Shown here: piece after piece, positions 27,305 through 35,913 of the stretch
How positions within the stretch are numbered: position 1 is the first letter of the stretch
Layout of the letters: each line of letters opens with the position of its first letter
Assembly: GCF_001273835.1 (NCBI RefSeq)
Contig: NZ_JHEI01000144.1
Location: forward strand, 62,001-126,000
DNA length: 64,000 nucleotides
Direction of reading: 5' to 3'
DNA from: Leucobacter celer subsp. astrifaciens
GTDB taxonomy: Bacteria; Actinomycetota; Actinomycetes; Actinomycetales; Microbacteriaceae
Position numbers and translations under genes: made by a program
The notes under the pieces: generated by a model
The model's input: the letters and a program-made list of their open reading frames with translations, nothing else
Database searches by the model: none
What the model was told of the DNA's origin: nothing

Positions 27305-28318
27305 ATGAAGATTCGCAAGCTGGGACTCATGGGTCTCGCCGCCGCCGCGATCGTGTCACTCGCGGCCTGCTCGTCCAGTACTCCCTCGGGCGGCGGAGAT
27401 GCCGCCGCAGAGGACGGGCCCATCAAGATCCGTGTGCAGTCGCAGGCGTCCATCGCCGCTGAGCCGCTGTACATGGGTGTCGAACAGGGCATCTTCGAGG
27501 AGGAGGGGCTCGAGGTCGAGATCGTCGAGCTGCCCGACCTGCCCGCCGCCACCGCCGCACTGCAGGCCGGCAAGCTCGAGCTCGCCTTCGTGCCCACCAT
27601 CTCGGCGCTGACGATGGCGCGCCAGAACGTGCCGATCACCATGGTCGCAGCGGCGGACGGCATCAACCCCGCCGCCGCGGAGGCGTCACTCGATGAGCAG
27701 CGCGACTACACCTCGGTCGGCATCTACGTCAGCGCGGGCAGCGGCATCGAGAGCATCGATGACATGGCCGGTGCGAGCATCGCGGTGCCCGAGCTCAAAG
27801 GCCAGCCCGACGCCACCATCACCTCGGTTCTGGACGAGGCCGGCGTCGAGACCGCCGACATCGAGTGGCTCAAGCTCGGCTTCCAGCCCGCGCTCGACGC
27901 GCTGAAGGCCGACCAGATCGACGCGGCCTTCCTGGTCAGTCCGTTCTCCCTCCAGGCCGACGAGGCCGGCCTCAAGCGCGTCATGAACCCGAGCGTGGTC
28001 TTCTTCCCGCAGGGCTCCGCCACCACCTCCTGGGCCGGCAACAGCGAGTGGGTCGAGAACAACCCCGAGGCCGTCGCGCGCTTCCAGCGGGCCATGGCCC
28101 AGGCGTCGGAGTGGGCCAACGAGAACATCGACGAGGTCAAGCAGCACGCCATCGACCGCGCGGGCCTGAAGCTCACGCCGGCCGACATGCCGCAGTCGTA
28201 CTGGCCGGCCGCCATCGATCCCGCTCAGTTGACCGAGGTCGACGAGAAGCTCGTGGCGATCGAGTTCTTCCCCGAGCCCGTCGACGTCAGCACCATCCTG
28301 GCCGCGTCGGCCGAGTAG
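27305..28318 (+). CDS. Nitrate/sulfonate/taurine-type ABC importer, binding lipoprotein
   Basis: 337 residues, SsuA/TauA/THI5-like fold. The start MKIRKLGLMGL gives a standard lipoprotein signal ending LAAC with C22. The mature domain has YMGVEQGIFEEEGLEVEIVEL and AALQAGKLELAFVPTISAL, typical of the family. In-frame GTG codons at 27290 and 27299 are alternatives, but the ATG at 27305 gives the best signal peptide. The family binds sulfonates, nitrate or aromatic and amide compounds. The downstream amidase suggests an amide, not a sulfonate, as substrate. Confidence 0.87.
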   Translation: MKIRKLGLMGLAAAAIVSLAACSSSTPSGGGDAAAEDGPIKIRVQSQASIAAEPLYMGVEQGIFEEEGLEVEIVELPDLPAATAALQAGKLELAFVPTISALTMARQNVPITMVAAADGINPAAAEASLDEQRDYTSVGIYVSAGSGIESIDDMAGASIAVPELKGQPDATITSVLDEAGVETADIEWLKLGFQPALDALKADQIDAAFLVSPFSLQADEAGLKRVMNPSVVFFPQGSATTSWAGNSEWVENNPEAVARFQRAMAQASEWANENIDEVKQHAIDRAGLKLTPADMPQSYWPAAIDPAQLTEVDEKLVAIEFFPEPVDVSTILAASAE

Positions 28319-28342
28319 CCGCGAACGAGGAGGAGGACGAGC

Positions 28343-29134
28343 ATGCAGTCATCAGCCAGAGCCGGTCGCTTCGCGGCCGCACCCATTCTCTTCGGTGCCC
28401 TCGGCATCGTCCTCCTCCTCGTCGCGTGGCAGTGGGGTTCGACGCAGGTCACCTCGGAGGGCGCGCTGCCCTCCGTCCCCGTCGTCGCCGAGGCGCTGGG
28501 CGGGCTGTTCCTCCAGAGCTCCTTCTGGGTCGATGTCCTGCTGACGCTGGGCATCGCGCTGCTCGGCTGGGCGATCGCCGCGGTCGTCGGCGTCGCCCTC
28601 GGCGTGCTCGTCGGCACCTCCGATGTCGCCTTCGCGGCGACCCGCGTGGTGCTCGAGTTCCTGCGCCCGATCCCCGCGATCGTCATCCTGCCGCTGGCCA
28701 TGCTCGTGCTCGGCCCGACGGCCGAGATGGGCGTCTTCCTCGTCGTGTTCGGCGTCATGCTGCCGATCGCTGCGCAGACGGCCGCGGGCGTCGAGTCCGT
28801 CGACCCCGTCATGCGCAACACCGCGCGCTCCTTCGGCATGCGGCCGGGCGAGATCCTGTGGCGGGTGATCCTGCCCGGCGCCTCTCCCTTCATCGGCACC
28901 GCGATGCGGGTCGCCGCCCCGGTCACCCTCATCATGGCCGTCGTCGCCGGCATGCTCGGCGGAGCTCCGGGCATCGGCAGCGCGCTCACGGTGGCCCAGA
29001 GCTCGGGCCGCAGCGACCTGATCTTCGCCTACGTCGTCGTGCTGGGCGTACTGGGCCTGTTCGTGCAGACCGCGGCCGGTCGCACCGAACGCCGCCTGCT
29101 GCACTGGCACGCCTCCTACCGGAAGGGGAACTGA
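28343..29134 (+). CDS. Nitrate/sulfonate-type ABC importer, permease 1
   Basis: 263 residues, SsuC/TauC-like, about six membrane helices. Family motif region RSFGMRPGEILWRVILPGASPFIGTAMR is the EAA loop. A strong GAGGAGGAGGA ribosome binding site precedes the ATG. The next permease starts one base after this stop, and the two probably form a heterodimeric pore. Confidence 0.88.
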   Translation: MQSSARAGRFAAAPILFGALGIVLLLVAWQWGSTQVTSEGALPSVPVVAEALGGLFLQSSFWVDVLLTLGIALLGWAIAAVVGVALGVLVGTSDVAFAATRVVLEFLRPIPAIVILPLAMLVLGPTAEMGVFLVVFGVMLPIAAQTAAGVESVDPVMRNTARSFGMRPGEILWRVILPGASPFIGTAMRVAAPVTLIMAVVAGMLGGAPGIGSALTVAQSSGRSDLIFAYVVVLGVLGLFVQTAAGRTERRLLHWHASYRKGN

Positions 29135-29135
29135 G

Positions 29136-29981
29136 ATGACCATCGCTCCCAGTCCCAACACCAGCACCACCGTCATCCGCACCGCGGCGAAGACGAAGCG
29201 CGCTCGCAGCCGCCGCCCGCTCCTGCTGACGCTCGAGATCGGCGTGCCGATCCTGCTGCTCCTCGCCTGGTGGTTCGGATCCCTGAACTCCACCAACCCG
29301 TTCTTCCCGCCGCTGCGCGACATCCTGATCGAGTTCCAGCGCCTGTGGCTCTTCGACAAGTTCGCGAGCGATGTGCTCCCGAGCATCGGCAACTTCGTGC
29401 TGGCGTACCTCATCGCCTGCGCGGCCGGCATCGCCCTCGGCATTCTGCTGGGCCTCGTGAAGCCGCTGTTCTGGATCCTCGACCCCATCGTGCAGTTCGT
29501 GCGCTCGATCCCGGCCGTCGCCCTCCTGCCGATCTTCATCGCCACGATGGGATTCGGCAACGAGGTGCGCGTGTTCGCCATCGCCCTCGCGTCGCTCTTC
29601 CCGGTGCTCATCTCGACGATCGACGGCGTGCGATCCACCGAGCCGCTGCTGCTCGAGACCGCGCAGGTCTACCGCCTCACCCGCTGGGAGCAGCTGCGCA
29701 GCATCTACGTCCCCGCGGCGTCGCCGCAGATCTTCTCGGGCGCGCTCGTGAGCCTGCAGGTGGCGTTCATCGTGATGATCACCAGCGAGATGATGGGCGC
29801 CGCGCGCGGCATCGGGGCGCTGACGCTGCTGGCGCAGGGCAGCTTCGACGTGAAGGGAATGTGGGCGGGGATCGTGCTGCTCGGCGTCCTCGGATTCCTC
29901 GCGAACCTCGTCTTCACCGTGGTGCGCCGCCGCGCCCTCGCCTGGTACCTCGGCGCGCAGAAGGCGGCCTCGGCCGACTAG
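29136..29981 (+). CDS. Nitrate/sulfonate-type ABC importer, permease 2
   Basis: 281 residues, SsuC/TauC-like, with a charged 25-residue N-terminus and about six helices. The EAA loop is YRLTRWEQLRSIYVPAASPQIFSGA. Having two permease genes differs from the usual single SsuC, and points to a heterodimer as in some pyrimidine-precursor and aromatic-acid importers. The gap to the ATPase gene holds a fragment of the TTGAGCG-type intergenic repeat. Confidence 0.87.
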   Translation: MTIAPSPNTSTTVIRTAAKTKRARSRRPLLLTLEIGVPILLLLAWWFGSLNSTNPFFPPLRDILIEFQRLWLFDKFASDVLPSIGNFVLAYLIACAAGIALGILLGLVKPLFWILDPIVQFVRSIPAVALLPIFIATMGFGNEVRVFAIALASLFPVLISTIDGVRSTEPLLLETAQVYRLTRWEQLRSIYVPAASPQIFSGALVSLQVAFIVMITSEMMGAARGIGALTLLAQGSFDVKGMWAGIVLLGVLGFLANLVFTVVRRRALAWYLGAQKAASAD

Positions 29982-29988
29982 CCGGGCG

Positions 29989-30016
29989 CCGCCGATTGAG
30001 CGCAGTCGAAATCAAG
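29989..30016 (+). repeat. TTGAGCG-type intergenic repeat fragment
   Basis: CGATTGAGCGCAGTCGAAA (29993-30011) matches the opening of the larger repeats at 35171-35263 and 48969-49068. Only one half is present, followed by a C-rich run (CCCCACCCCACCCC). Confidence 0.5.
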
Positions 30017-30072
30017 GCGCTCGAGCCCCACCCCACCCCACCCCGCAGACCTCACCGAACACGGAGACCATC

Positions 30073-30873
30073 ATGACCAACACCCAGCTTGTCGTCGAGC
30101 ACCTCTCCAAGTCCTACGCCGTCGGCGGATCCGACGTGCAGGTCATCGCCGACCTCACCTTCGACGTCTCGGCGGGCGAGATCGTCTCGATCGTGGGCCC
30201 GTCGGGCATCGGCAAGACCACGCTGCTGAAGTGCCTGACGGGGCTGCAGTCGATCACCTCGGGGTCGGCCAGGATCGACGGCAAGGAGATCGACGGTCCG
30301 CCGGAGGAGATGGCGCTCGTCTTCCAGGAGTACACGCGCTCGCTCATGCCGTGGCTCACGGTGGAGAAGAACGTGCGGCTGCCGCTGAAGCACCTGCGCC
30401 TGCCCAAGGCCGAGGCCGACGAGCGCGTGCGCGCGGCGCTCACCTCGGTCGGTCTGGCCCAGGCGCTCGACCGCTTCCCCTGGCAGCTGTCCGGCGGCAT
30501 GCAGCAGCGCGTGGCCATCGCCCGCGCCCTCGCCTACCGCCCGGAGGTGCTCGTCATGGACGAGCCCTTCGCGTCGGTCGACGCGCAGACCCGCTTCGAG
30601 CTCGAGGATCTCTGCCTCAAGATCCGCGACGAGTTCGGCATGACCATCCTGCTCGTGACCCACGACATCGACGAGTCGGTCTACCTCTCCGACCGGGTCG
30701 TGGTGCTCGGGCACCGGCCGGCGATCGTGACGCGCATCGTCGACGTCGACCTACCGGAGCCCCGCGACCAGATCTCCACGCGCGCGCTGCACCAGTTCGC
30801 CGAGCTGCGTACCGAGATCTTCGAGCTGATCCGCGCAGGCGCGATCCCGTCGCAGCCCGCGCGGAGCGCGTGA
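30073..30873 (+). CDS. Nitrate/sulfonate-type ABC importer, ATP-binding subunit
   Basis: 266 residues, SsuB/TauB-like. Walker A GPSGIGKTT, Q-loop in MALVFQEYTRSLMPW, signature QLSGGMQQR, Walker B LVMDEPFASVD, and THDIDESVYLSDRVVVL, all typical of this subfamily. The ATG follows GGAG. The amidase-2 gene begins seven bases after the stop, so import and hydrolysis are co-transcribed. Confidence 0.9.
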   Translation: MTNTQLVVEHLSKSYAVGGSDVQVIADLTFDVSAGEIVSIVGPSGIGKTTLLKCLTGLQSITSGSARIDGKEIDGPPEEMALVFQEYTRSLMPWLTVEKNVRLPLKHLRLPKAEADERVRAALTSVGLAQALDRFPWQLSGGMQQRVAIARALAYRPEVLVMDEPFASVDAQTRFELEDLCLKIRDEFGMTILLVTHDIDESVYLSDRVVVLGHRPAIVTRIVDVDLPEPRDQISTRALHQFAELRTEIFELIRAGAIPSQPARSA

Positions 30874-30880
30874 GGCAGGC

Positions 30881-32311
30881 ATGGTGAACGACGAGCTGAG
30901 GTGGATGCCCGCCGCCGAGCTGGCGGGCCGCATCCGGGCGGGAGAGCTCTCGGCGCGGGAGGCGCTGCAGGCCCACTGGGACCGCATCGACGAGGTGAAT
31001 CCCGCCATCAACGCCGTGATCTACGAGGATCGCGCGGCCGCGTGGGCAGAGGCCGAGCGCGCCGATGCGCGTCAGGCTGCGGGCGGGCGGCTGGGGCCGC
31101 TGCACGGAGTGCCCATGACGAACAAGGACACCAACGAGACCGCCGGGATGCCCAACACCTGGGGTTCGCCCCTGCTGCAGCACGCGGTGCCGCAGCAGGA
31201 CAGTCTCATCGTGGGCCGCATGCGCGCCGCGGGGGCGATCATGACGGGCAAGAACAACGTGCCCGAGTTCGCGGCGGGCGCGCACACCTTCAACGAGGTG
31301 TTCGGCACGACTCGCAATCCGTACGACACGGGGCGTAGCGCGGGCGGGTCGAGCGGCGGAGCCGCCGCGGCGATCGCGGCGGGCATCCAGCCCATCGGCG
31401 ACGGCTCCGACATGGGAGGCTCGCTGCGCATCCCCGCCGCGTTCTGCAACGTGCTCGGGATGCGCCCCTCGCTCGGGCGCATCCCGACCCCCGGCTCCAA
31501 CTCGTGGATGTGGCTCGGACGCACCGGCCCGATGGCGCGTGAGACGACCGATCTCGCGCTCCTGATGACTGTGCTCTCCGGCCCGGATCCGAGCGTGCCG
31601 ACCTCGATCCAGGAGACGGGGGTCGACTTCCAGGTGGGTCTGCGCCGCGGCGTCGCCGGGCTGCGCATCGGCTGGTCGCCCGACGTGGGTCTGGGCATGC
31701 CGGTCGATCCCGAGGTCGTCGCGTTGGCGGAGCGATCCCTCGCGGTGTTCGCCGAGGCGGGCGCCGTCGTAGAGGAGGCGTCGCCCGACATCTCCGAGGC
31801 CGACTACGTGTTCCGTCAGACCCGAGCATTCGACTACGAGTTCGGGTGGGGCGAGCTGGTGCGCGCCCATCCCGATCAGGTGAAGCACGAGGTGCTCGAG
31901 AACGTCGCGGCCGGAACCCGCCAGAGCGCGGCGGACCTGCACGAGCTGACCCGCGCTCGCACGAGGCTCGAGAACCGCACGCGCGAGTACTTCGAGCGCT
32001 ACGACCTCTGGATCACGCCCACCGCGCAGGTGCTGCCGTTCCCCGCCGAGCAGCGGTGGCCCGCCGAGATCGCGGGCCACCGCATGGGCGACTACCTCGA
32101 CTGGATGCGCTCCGTCTGCGTGGTGTCCGGCATGAGCGTGCCGGCCCTCTCCGTGCCCGCCGGCTTCTCGAAGTCGGGGCTGCCCGTCGGCATCCAGCTG
32201 GTCGCCCCGCAGGGGGCCGACGCGCTGCTGCTGCGGGCGGCCTACGCCTACGAGGAGCGCACGCGCTGGCCGCGGATGCATCCGCGGCTCGGGGTCGCGG
32301 TCGACGCGTAG
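30881..32311 (+). CDS. Amidase-signature hydrolase, module 2
   Basis: 476 residues. Triad residues are K82 (in MTNKDTNETAG), the serine of GGSSGG, and the nucleophile in SDMGGSLRIPA. The stretch around the lysine is unusual: most family members read VKD, here NKD, but the lysine is kept. It hydrolyses an amide in the cytoplasm, presumably the compound carried by the importer genes just upstream. The downstream CoA-transferase and carboxyltransferase could process the acid formed. Confidence 0.9.
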   Translation: MVNDELRWMPAAELAGRIRAGELSAREALQAHWDRIDEVNPAINAVIYEDRAAAWAEAERADARQAAGGRLGPLHGVPMTNKDTNETAGMPNTWGSPLLQHAVPQQDSLIVGRMRAAGAIMTGKNNVPEFAAGAHTFNEVFGTTRNPYDTGRSAGGSSGGAAAAIAAGIQPIGDGSDMGGSLRIPAAFCNVLGMRPSLGRIPTPGSNSWMWLGRTGPMARETTDLALLMTVLSGPDPSVPTSIQETGVDFQVGLRRGVAGLRIGWSPDVGLGMPVDPEVVALAERSLAVFAEAGAVVEEASPDISEADYVFRQTRAFDYEFGWGELVRAHPDQVKHEVLENVAAGTRQSAADLHELTRARTRLENRTREYFERYDLWITPTAQVLPFPAEQRWPAEIAGHRMGDYLDWMRSVCVVSGMSVPALSVPAGFSKSGLPVGIQLVAPQGADALLLRAAYAYEERTRWPRMHPRLGVAVDA

Positions 32312-32352
32312 ACGCGCAGGCTGAACACTCACACGATAAGGAAGTGGTTGAC

Positions 32353-33579
32353 ATGGTGAATCAGGGTTCGCTCGACGGAGTACTGGTGGTGGATCTGTCG
32401 CGTGCGCTGGCCGGCCCGCACGCGGGGCAGATGCTGGGGGATCTGGGCGCGCGCGTGATCAAGGTCGAGGCTCCAGGTGCCGGGGATGATACGCGTTCGT
32501 GGGGGCCGCCGTTCGTGGACGGCGCCGACGGTGCGCCGTACTCGACCTACTTCCTCTCCTGCAACCGCAACAAGGAGTCGATCGCCCTCGACCTGAAGAG
32601 CGACGACGGTCGCCGGGTGCTCACCGAGCTGCTGAGCCATGCGGATGTGCTGATCGAGAACTTCCGCACCGGAGTGATGGATCGGCTGAGATTCGGTACG
32701 ACGGCGCTGGCGGAGCTCAACCCGCGTCTGGTGCAGTTGTCGATCACGGGCTTCGGGCACGATGGCCCGGAGGGCGGTCGTGCGGGGTACGACCAGATCG
32801 TGCAGGGAGAAGCGGGCCTCATGTCGGTCACCGGATCCGGTGTGGAGGATCCGCAGCGGGTGGGTGTGCCGATCGCGGATCTGCTGGGCGGCATCCACGG
32901 CGTGGTTGGGGTGCTGGCGGCGCTGCACGAGCGGGAGCGGACGGGGCGCGGGCGTGTGGTGCGAACCTCGCTGCTGTCCTCGATCGTGGGGGTGCACGCC
33001 TTCCAGGGGACACGGGTCACGGTGGCGGGCGAGGTGCCGGCCGCGCAGGGCAACCATCATCCCTCGATCGCGCCGTACGGGCTGTTCCGCTGCCGGGACG
33101 GGGCCGTGCAGATCAGTGTGGGCAACGAGCGCCTGTGGCAGGCCTTCTGCGCCGAGTTCGGCTTGGATCCGGCGACACCGGGGCTCGCGGCGAACCCGGA
33201 TCGGGTGGCGCACCGGGGCGAGACGATCGCGTTCGTGGAGGCCGCGTTCGCGGATCAGGACGCCGAGCCGCTGCTGCGGCGCCTGAGTTCCGCGGGAGTT
33301 CCCGCGGGCAAGGTGCGCGATCTCGCCGAGGTGTACGAGTGGGATCAGCTGCACTCGCAGGGGCTGGTGGTCGACGTGGAACACGCTGCGCTGGGCAGCA
33401 TCTCGCTGCCGGGCCCCGCGATCCGCTTCTTCGACATCGACGCGGCGGGGGAGACCGAGCGATCCCGCACCGAGCACACGGCGCCGCCCGTGCTCGACCA
33501 GCACGGCGAGGCGATCCGCGCGTGGTTGGGCCTGGACCGCGTTGCGACCGCGGGCGAGCCGGCGGGAGCGAGCGCGTGA
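32353..33579 (+). CDS. Class III (CaiB/BaiF) CoA-transferase
   Basis: 408 residues. The opening DLSRALAGPHAGQMLGDLGARVIKVEAPGAGDDTR is the family hallmark. The catalytic aspartate is D147 in AGYDQIVQGEAGL. It moves CoA from a donor thioester to a free acid. I chose the ATG at 32353, preceded by AAGGAAG at a normal distance. It follows amidase 2 by 41 bases and overlaps the carboxyltransferase gene by four, so it probably activates the acid released by the amidase. Confidence 0.92.
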   Translation: MVNQGSLDGVLVVDLSRALAGPHAGQMLGDLGARVIKVEAPGAGDDTRSWGPPFVDGADGAPYSTYFLSCNRNKESIALDLKSDDGRRVLTELLSHADVLIENFRTGVMDRLRFGTTALAELNPRLVQLSITGFGHDGPEGGRAGYDQIVQGEAGLMSVTGSGVEDPQRVGVPIADLLGGIHGVVGVLAALHERERTGRGRVVRTSLLSSIVGVHAFQGTRVTVAGEVPAAQGNHHPSIAPYGLFRCRDGAVQISVGNERLWQAFCAEFGLDPATPGLAANPDRVAHRGETIAFVEAAFADQDAEPLLRRLSSAGVPAGKVRDLAEVYEWDQLHSQGLVVDVEHAALGSISLPGPAIRFFDIDAAGETERSRTEHTAPPVLDQHGEAIRAWLGLDRVATAGEPAGASA

Positions 33580-35156
33580 GCGCCCGGACCGCGGCGCCGG
33601 CTGCCGGAACCGCGAGCACCACCGGAGCGGGCGCGGCTGGCGGGAGCGGGAAGCCGCGCCGGTTGTCGGCGCGCGAACTGATCGGGCTGATCGCGGATCC
33701 CGGCAGCTACGTCAGCTGGGACGTCGCACCGGCGGAGCCCGATCTCGGCGACGCCTACCGCGACGAGCTCGCCGCCGCCGCGGCGAAGAGCGGTGTGGAC
33801 GAGTCGATCATCACGGGGGAGGCGCTGGTCGAGGGGCGTCGGGTGGTGCTCATCGCGTGCGAGTTCCAGTTCCTCGCGGGCTCCATCGGGGTCGCCTCGG
33901 CGGAGCGTCTCGTGCAGGCGATGGAGCGCGCCACGGCCGAGCGGCTGCCCGTGCTCGCGTCGACGGCGTCGGGAGGCACCCGCATGCAGGAGGGCACGGT
34001 CGCGTTCGTGGCGATGGTGAAGATCGCCGCGGCCGTCGCCGCGCACCAGGCCGAGGGGCTCCCGTACCTCACCTATCTCCGGCACCCGTCCACCGGGGGC
34101 GCGCTCGCGTCGTTCGGGTCGCTCGGGCAGGTCACCGTGGCCGAGCCGGGCGCGCTCGTCGGCTTCCTCGGCCCCCGTGTCTACGAAGCGCTCTACGGCG
34201 AGAAGTTCCCCGCCGGGGTGCAGTCGGCCGAGAACCTCGCCAGGCACGGCATCATCGACGGCGTGCTCCCGCCCGAGGGGCTGCGCGAGGTCATCGCGCG
34301 GACACTGCGCCTGCTGGAGCGCCCCACCCACGCGGAGCTCGCCGTCCGCGCCGGCGATCCCGGATCCGCGGCCGAGGATCCGGCGGGCTCGACCGACACC
34401 TGGGCGTCGGTCACCCGCACCCGCGACCGGCGCCGGCCCGGACTGCGGGAGCTGCTGCGGCACGCCGCGACCGACGTCGTGCCGCTCTCGGGTACCGGGC
34501 AGGGCGAGCGCGATCCGGGCCTCGCGCTCTGCCTGGCCCGCTTCGGCGGGGTGCCGGCGGTCGTCGTGGGGCAGGACCGGCGCGTGCAGCGATCCCACGC
34601 CCCGCTCGGCCCGGGCGCGCTGCGCGCTGCGCGCCGCGCCATGCACCTCTCCGAGGAGCTGCGGCTGCCACTGGTCACCGTGATCGACACCCCGGGTGCC
34701 GCCCTGTCTCAGACGGCCGAGGAGGGCGGCCTCGCCTCCGAGATCGCGCACTGCCTCGCAGACCTCGCCACACACCGCGGCCCGACGCTGTCGATCCTGC
34801 TCGGCGAAGGCACCGGCGGCGGAGCCCTCGCGATCCTGCCCGCCGATCGCACCCTCGCCGCGCTCCACGCCTGGCTCTCGCCCCTCCCGCCCGAGGGCGC
34901 CTCGGCGATCGTGCACCGCGACACCGGCCACGCCCCCGAGCTCGCCGAACAGCAGGGCGTCGCCTCGGCGCGGCTGCGGCAGAACCGCATCGTGGACCGC
35001 ATCGTCGCCGAGCAACCCGACGCAGCCGAGGAGGCCGTGGCCTTCTGCCGGCGCATGGGCGACGCCATCGCGCAGGAGATCGCGGCGCTCCAGCTCATGC
35101 AGCCCGACCGCCGCCGGGTGCTCCGCCACGACCGCTACCGGAGGCTCGGGCTCTGA
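33576..35156 (+). CDS. Fused acyl-CoA carboxyltransferase (AccD-like plus AccA-like halves)
   Basis: 526 residues with two crotonase-fold halves. The first (about 25-250) has LASTASGGTRMQEGT and SFGSLGQVTVAEPGALVGFLGPRVYEALYG, as in AccD. The second (about 270-520) has VTVIDTPGAALSQTAEEGG and LLGEGTGGGALAI, as in AccA. There is no Cys4 zinc ribbon at the N-terminus, and no biotin carboxylase or biotin carrier gene beside it. It could carboxylate or decarboxylate an acyl-CoA made by the neighbouring CoA-transferase, using biotin proteins encoded elsewhere. An acetyl-CoA carboxylase subunit of fatty acid synthesis is the alternative. GTG start, coupled to the upstream gene. Confidence 0.85.
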   Translation: MSARTAAPAAGTASTTGAGAAGGSGKPRRLSARELIGLIADPGSYVSWDVAPAEPDLGDAYRDELAAAAAKSGVDESIITGEALVEGRRVVLIACEFQFLAGSIGVASAERLVQAMERATAERLPVLASTASGGTRMQEGTVAFVAMVKIAAAVAAHQAEGLPYLTYLRHPSTGGALASFGSLGQVTVAEPGALVGFLGPRVYEALYGEKFPAGVQSAENLARHGIIDGVLPPEGLREVIARTLRLLERPTHAELAVRAGDPGSAAEDPAGSTDTWASVTRTRDRRRPGLRELLRHAATDVVPLSGTGQGERDPGLALCLARFGGVPAVVVGQDRRVQRSHAPLGPGALRAARRAMHLSEELRLPLVTVIDTPGAALSQTAEEGGLASEIAHCLADLATHRGPTLSILLGEGTGGGALAILPADRTLAALHAWLSPLPPEGASAIVHRDTGHAPELAEQQGVASARLRQNRIVDRIVAEQPDAAEEAVAFCRRMGDAIAQEIAALQLMQPDRRRVLRHDRYRRLGL

Positions 35157-35170
35157 GCTCGACCCCGATC

Positions 35171-35263
35171 CGCCGGTTGAGCGGAGCGCAGCGGGGTCGA
35201 AACTCGGATCCCGAGGCCTACGGTTCCGCTGCGCTCCGACGTGCTCCGCTCGCTCAACCGGCG
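35171..35263. repeat. TTGAGCG-type intergenic repeat, full copy
   Basis: CGCCGGTTGAGCG (35171-35183) pairs with CGCTCAACCGGCG (35251-35263), and inside it GGAGCGCAGCGG (35183-35194) pairs with CCGCTGCGCTCC (35226-35237). Words GAGCG-AGCG-GTCGAAA are shared with the repeats at 29989 and 48969. Confidence 0.7.
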
Positions 35264-35349
35264 GAGCGCAGCGAGTCGGCACCCTGCCGGAGCCGACGGC
35301 GGCAGCGTAGGCTGAACCCACCGCCGGACCGCCGCACGAAGGAGTTCAC

Positions 35350-35895
35350 GTGACCCGCGCACTGCTGATCATCGACATTCAGAACGACTACTTCCCGGGC
35401 GGCGCCTACCCGCTCGTCGGATCGGACACCGCCGCGGAATCGGCGGCTCGCGCGCTCGCCGCGTTCCGCGAGAGCGGCGATCCGGTGCTGCACGTGCAGC
35501 ACATCTGGGACGCCCCGGATGCGCCCTTCATGCGCCCGGGCACCGCCGGCGTCGAGATCCACGCAGCGGTGCGGCCACTCGACGGCGAGGCGGTGCTGCA
35601 GAAGGCCGAGCCCAACGCGTTTCTCGGCACCGATCTCGCCGAGCGGCTCGCCGGCATCGCGCCCGACGAGCTGGTGGTGGCGGGCATGATGACGAGCATG
35701 TGCGTCGACTCGACCGTGCGCGCGGCCGCCGAGCGCGGCTTCTCCGTGAGGCTGCTGCACGACGCCTGCGCCGCACCGGATCTGGAGTTCGGCGGGACGA
35801 GCGTTCCCGGGGCCGCGGTGCACGCCGCCTTCATCGCGGCGCTCGCCGGCGGGTTCGCGACCGCGAGCTCCGTCGACGAGTACCTCGCGGGCTGA
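35350..35895 (+). CDS. Isochorismatase-family cysteine hydrolase
   Basis: 181 residues. The catalytic triad is visible: D9 (LIIDIQNDYF), K85 (LQKAEPNAF) and C118 (MTSMCVDSTVRAA). Family members hydrolyse amides such as nicotinamide, N-carbamoyl compounds or biuret, or release pyruvate from isochorismate. Length and the PGGAYPL and NAFLGTDL segments fit amide hydrolases such as nicotinamidase-like enzymes. GTG start at 35350 after GAAGGAG; a TAGGCT -10 box lies about 40 bases upstream. It has its own promoter but sits next to the amidase island. Confidence 0.87.
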   Translation: MTRALLIIDIQNDYFPGGAYPLVGSDTAAESAARALAAFRESGDPVLHVQHIWDAPDAPFMRPGTAGVEIHAAVRPLDGEAVLQKAEPNAFLGTDLAERLAGIAPDELVVAGMMTSMCVDSTVRAAAERGFSVRLLHDACAAPDLEFGGTSVPGAAVHAAFIAALAGGFATASSVDEYLAG

Positions 35896-35913
35896 CCCGC
35901 GCCCGCCCGACGC

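Noticed and set aside
24274..27462. A 1062-codon open frame crossing the PotC-like, PotD-like and lrp genes
   Set aside because: It runs through genes on both strands and a terminator hairpin, and its product is Arg/His-rich with no family match.
19396..35156. Genomic island bounded by integrase or attachment sites
   Set aside because: The catabolic genes look accessory, but no integrase, transposase, tRNA border or direct repeats mark the edges.
35350..35895. Isochorismatase as part of menaquinone or siderophore synthesis
   Set aside because: No isochorismate synthase or siderophore gene lies nearby, and the triad context fits amide hydrolases better.
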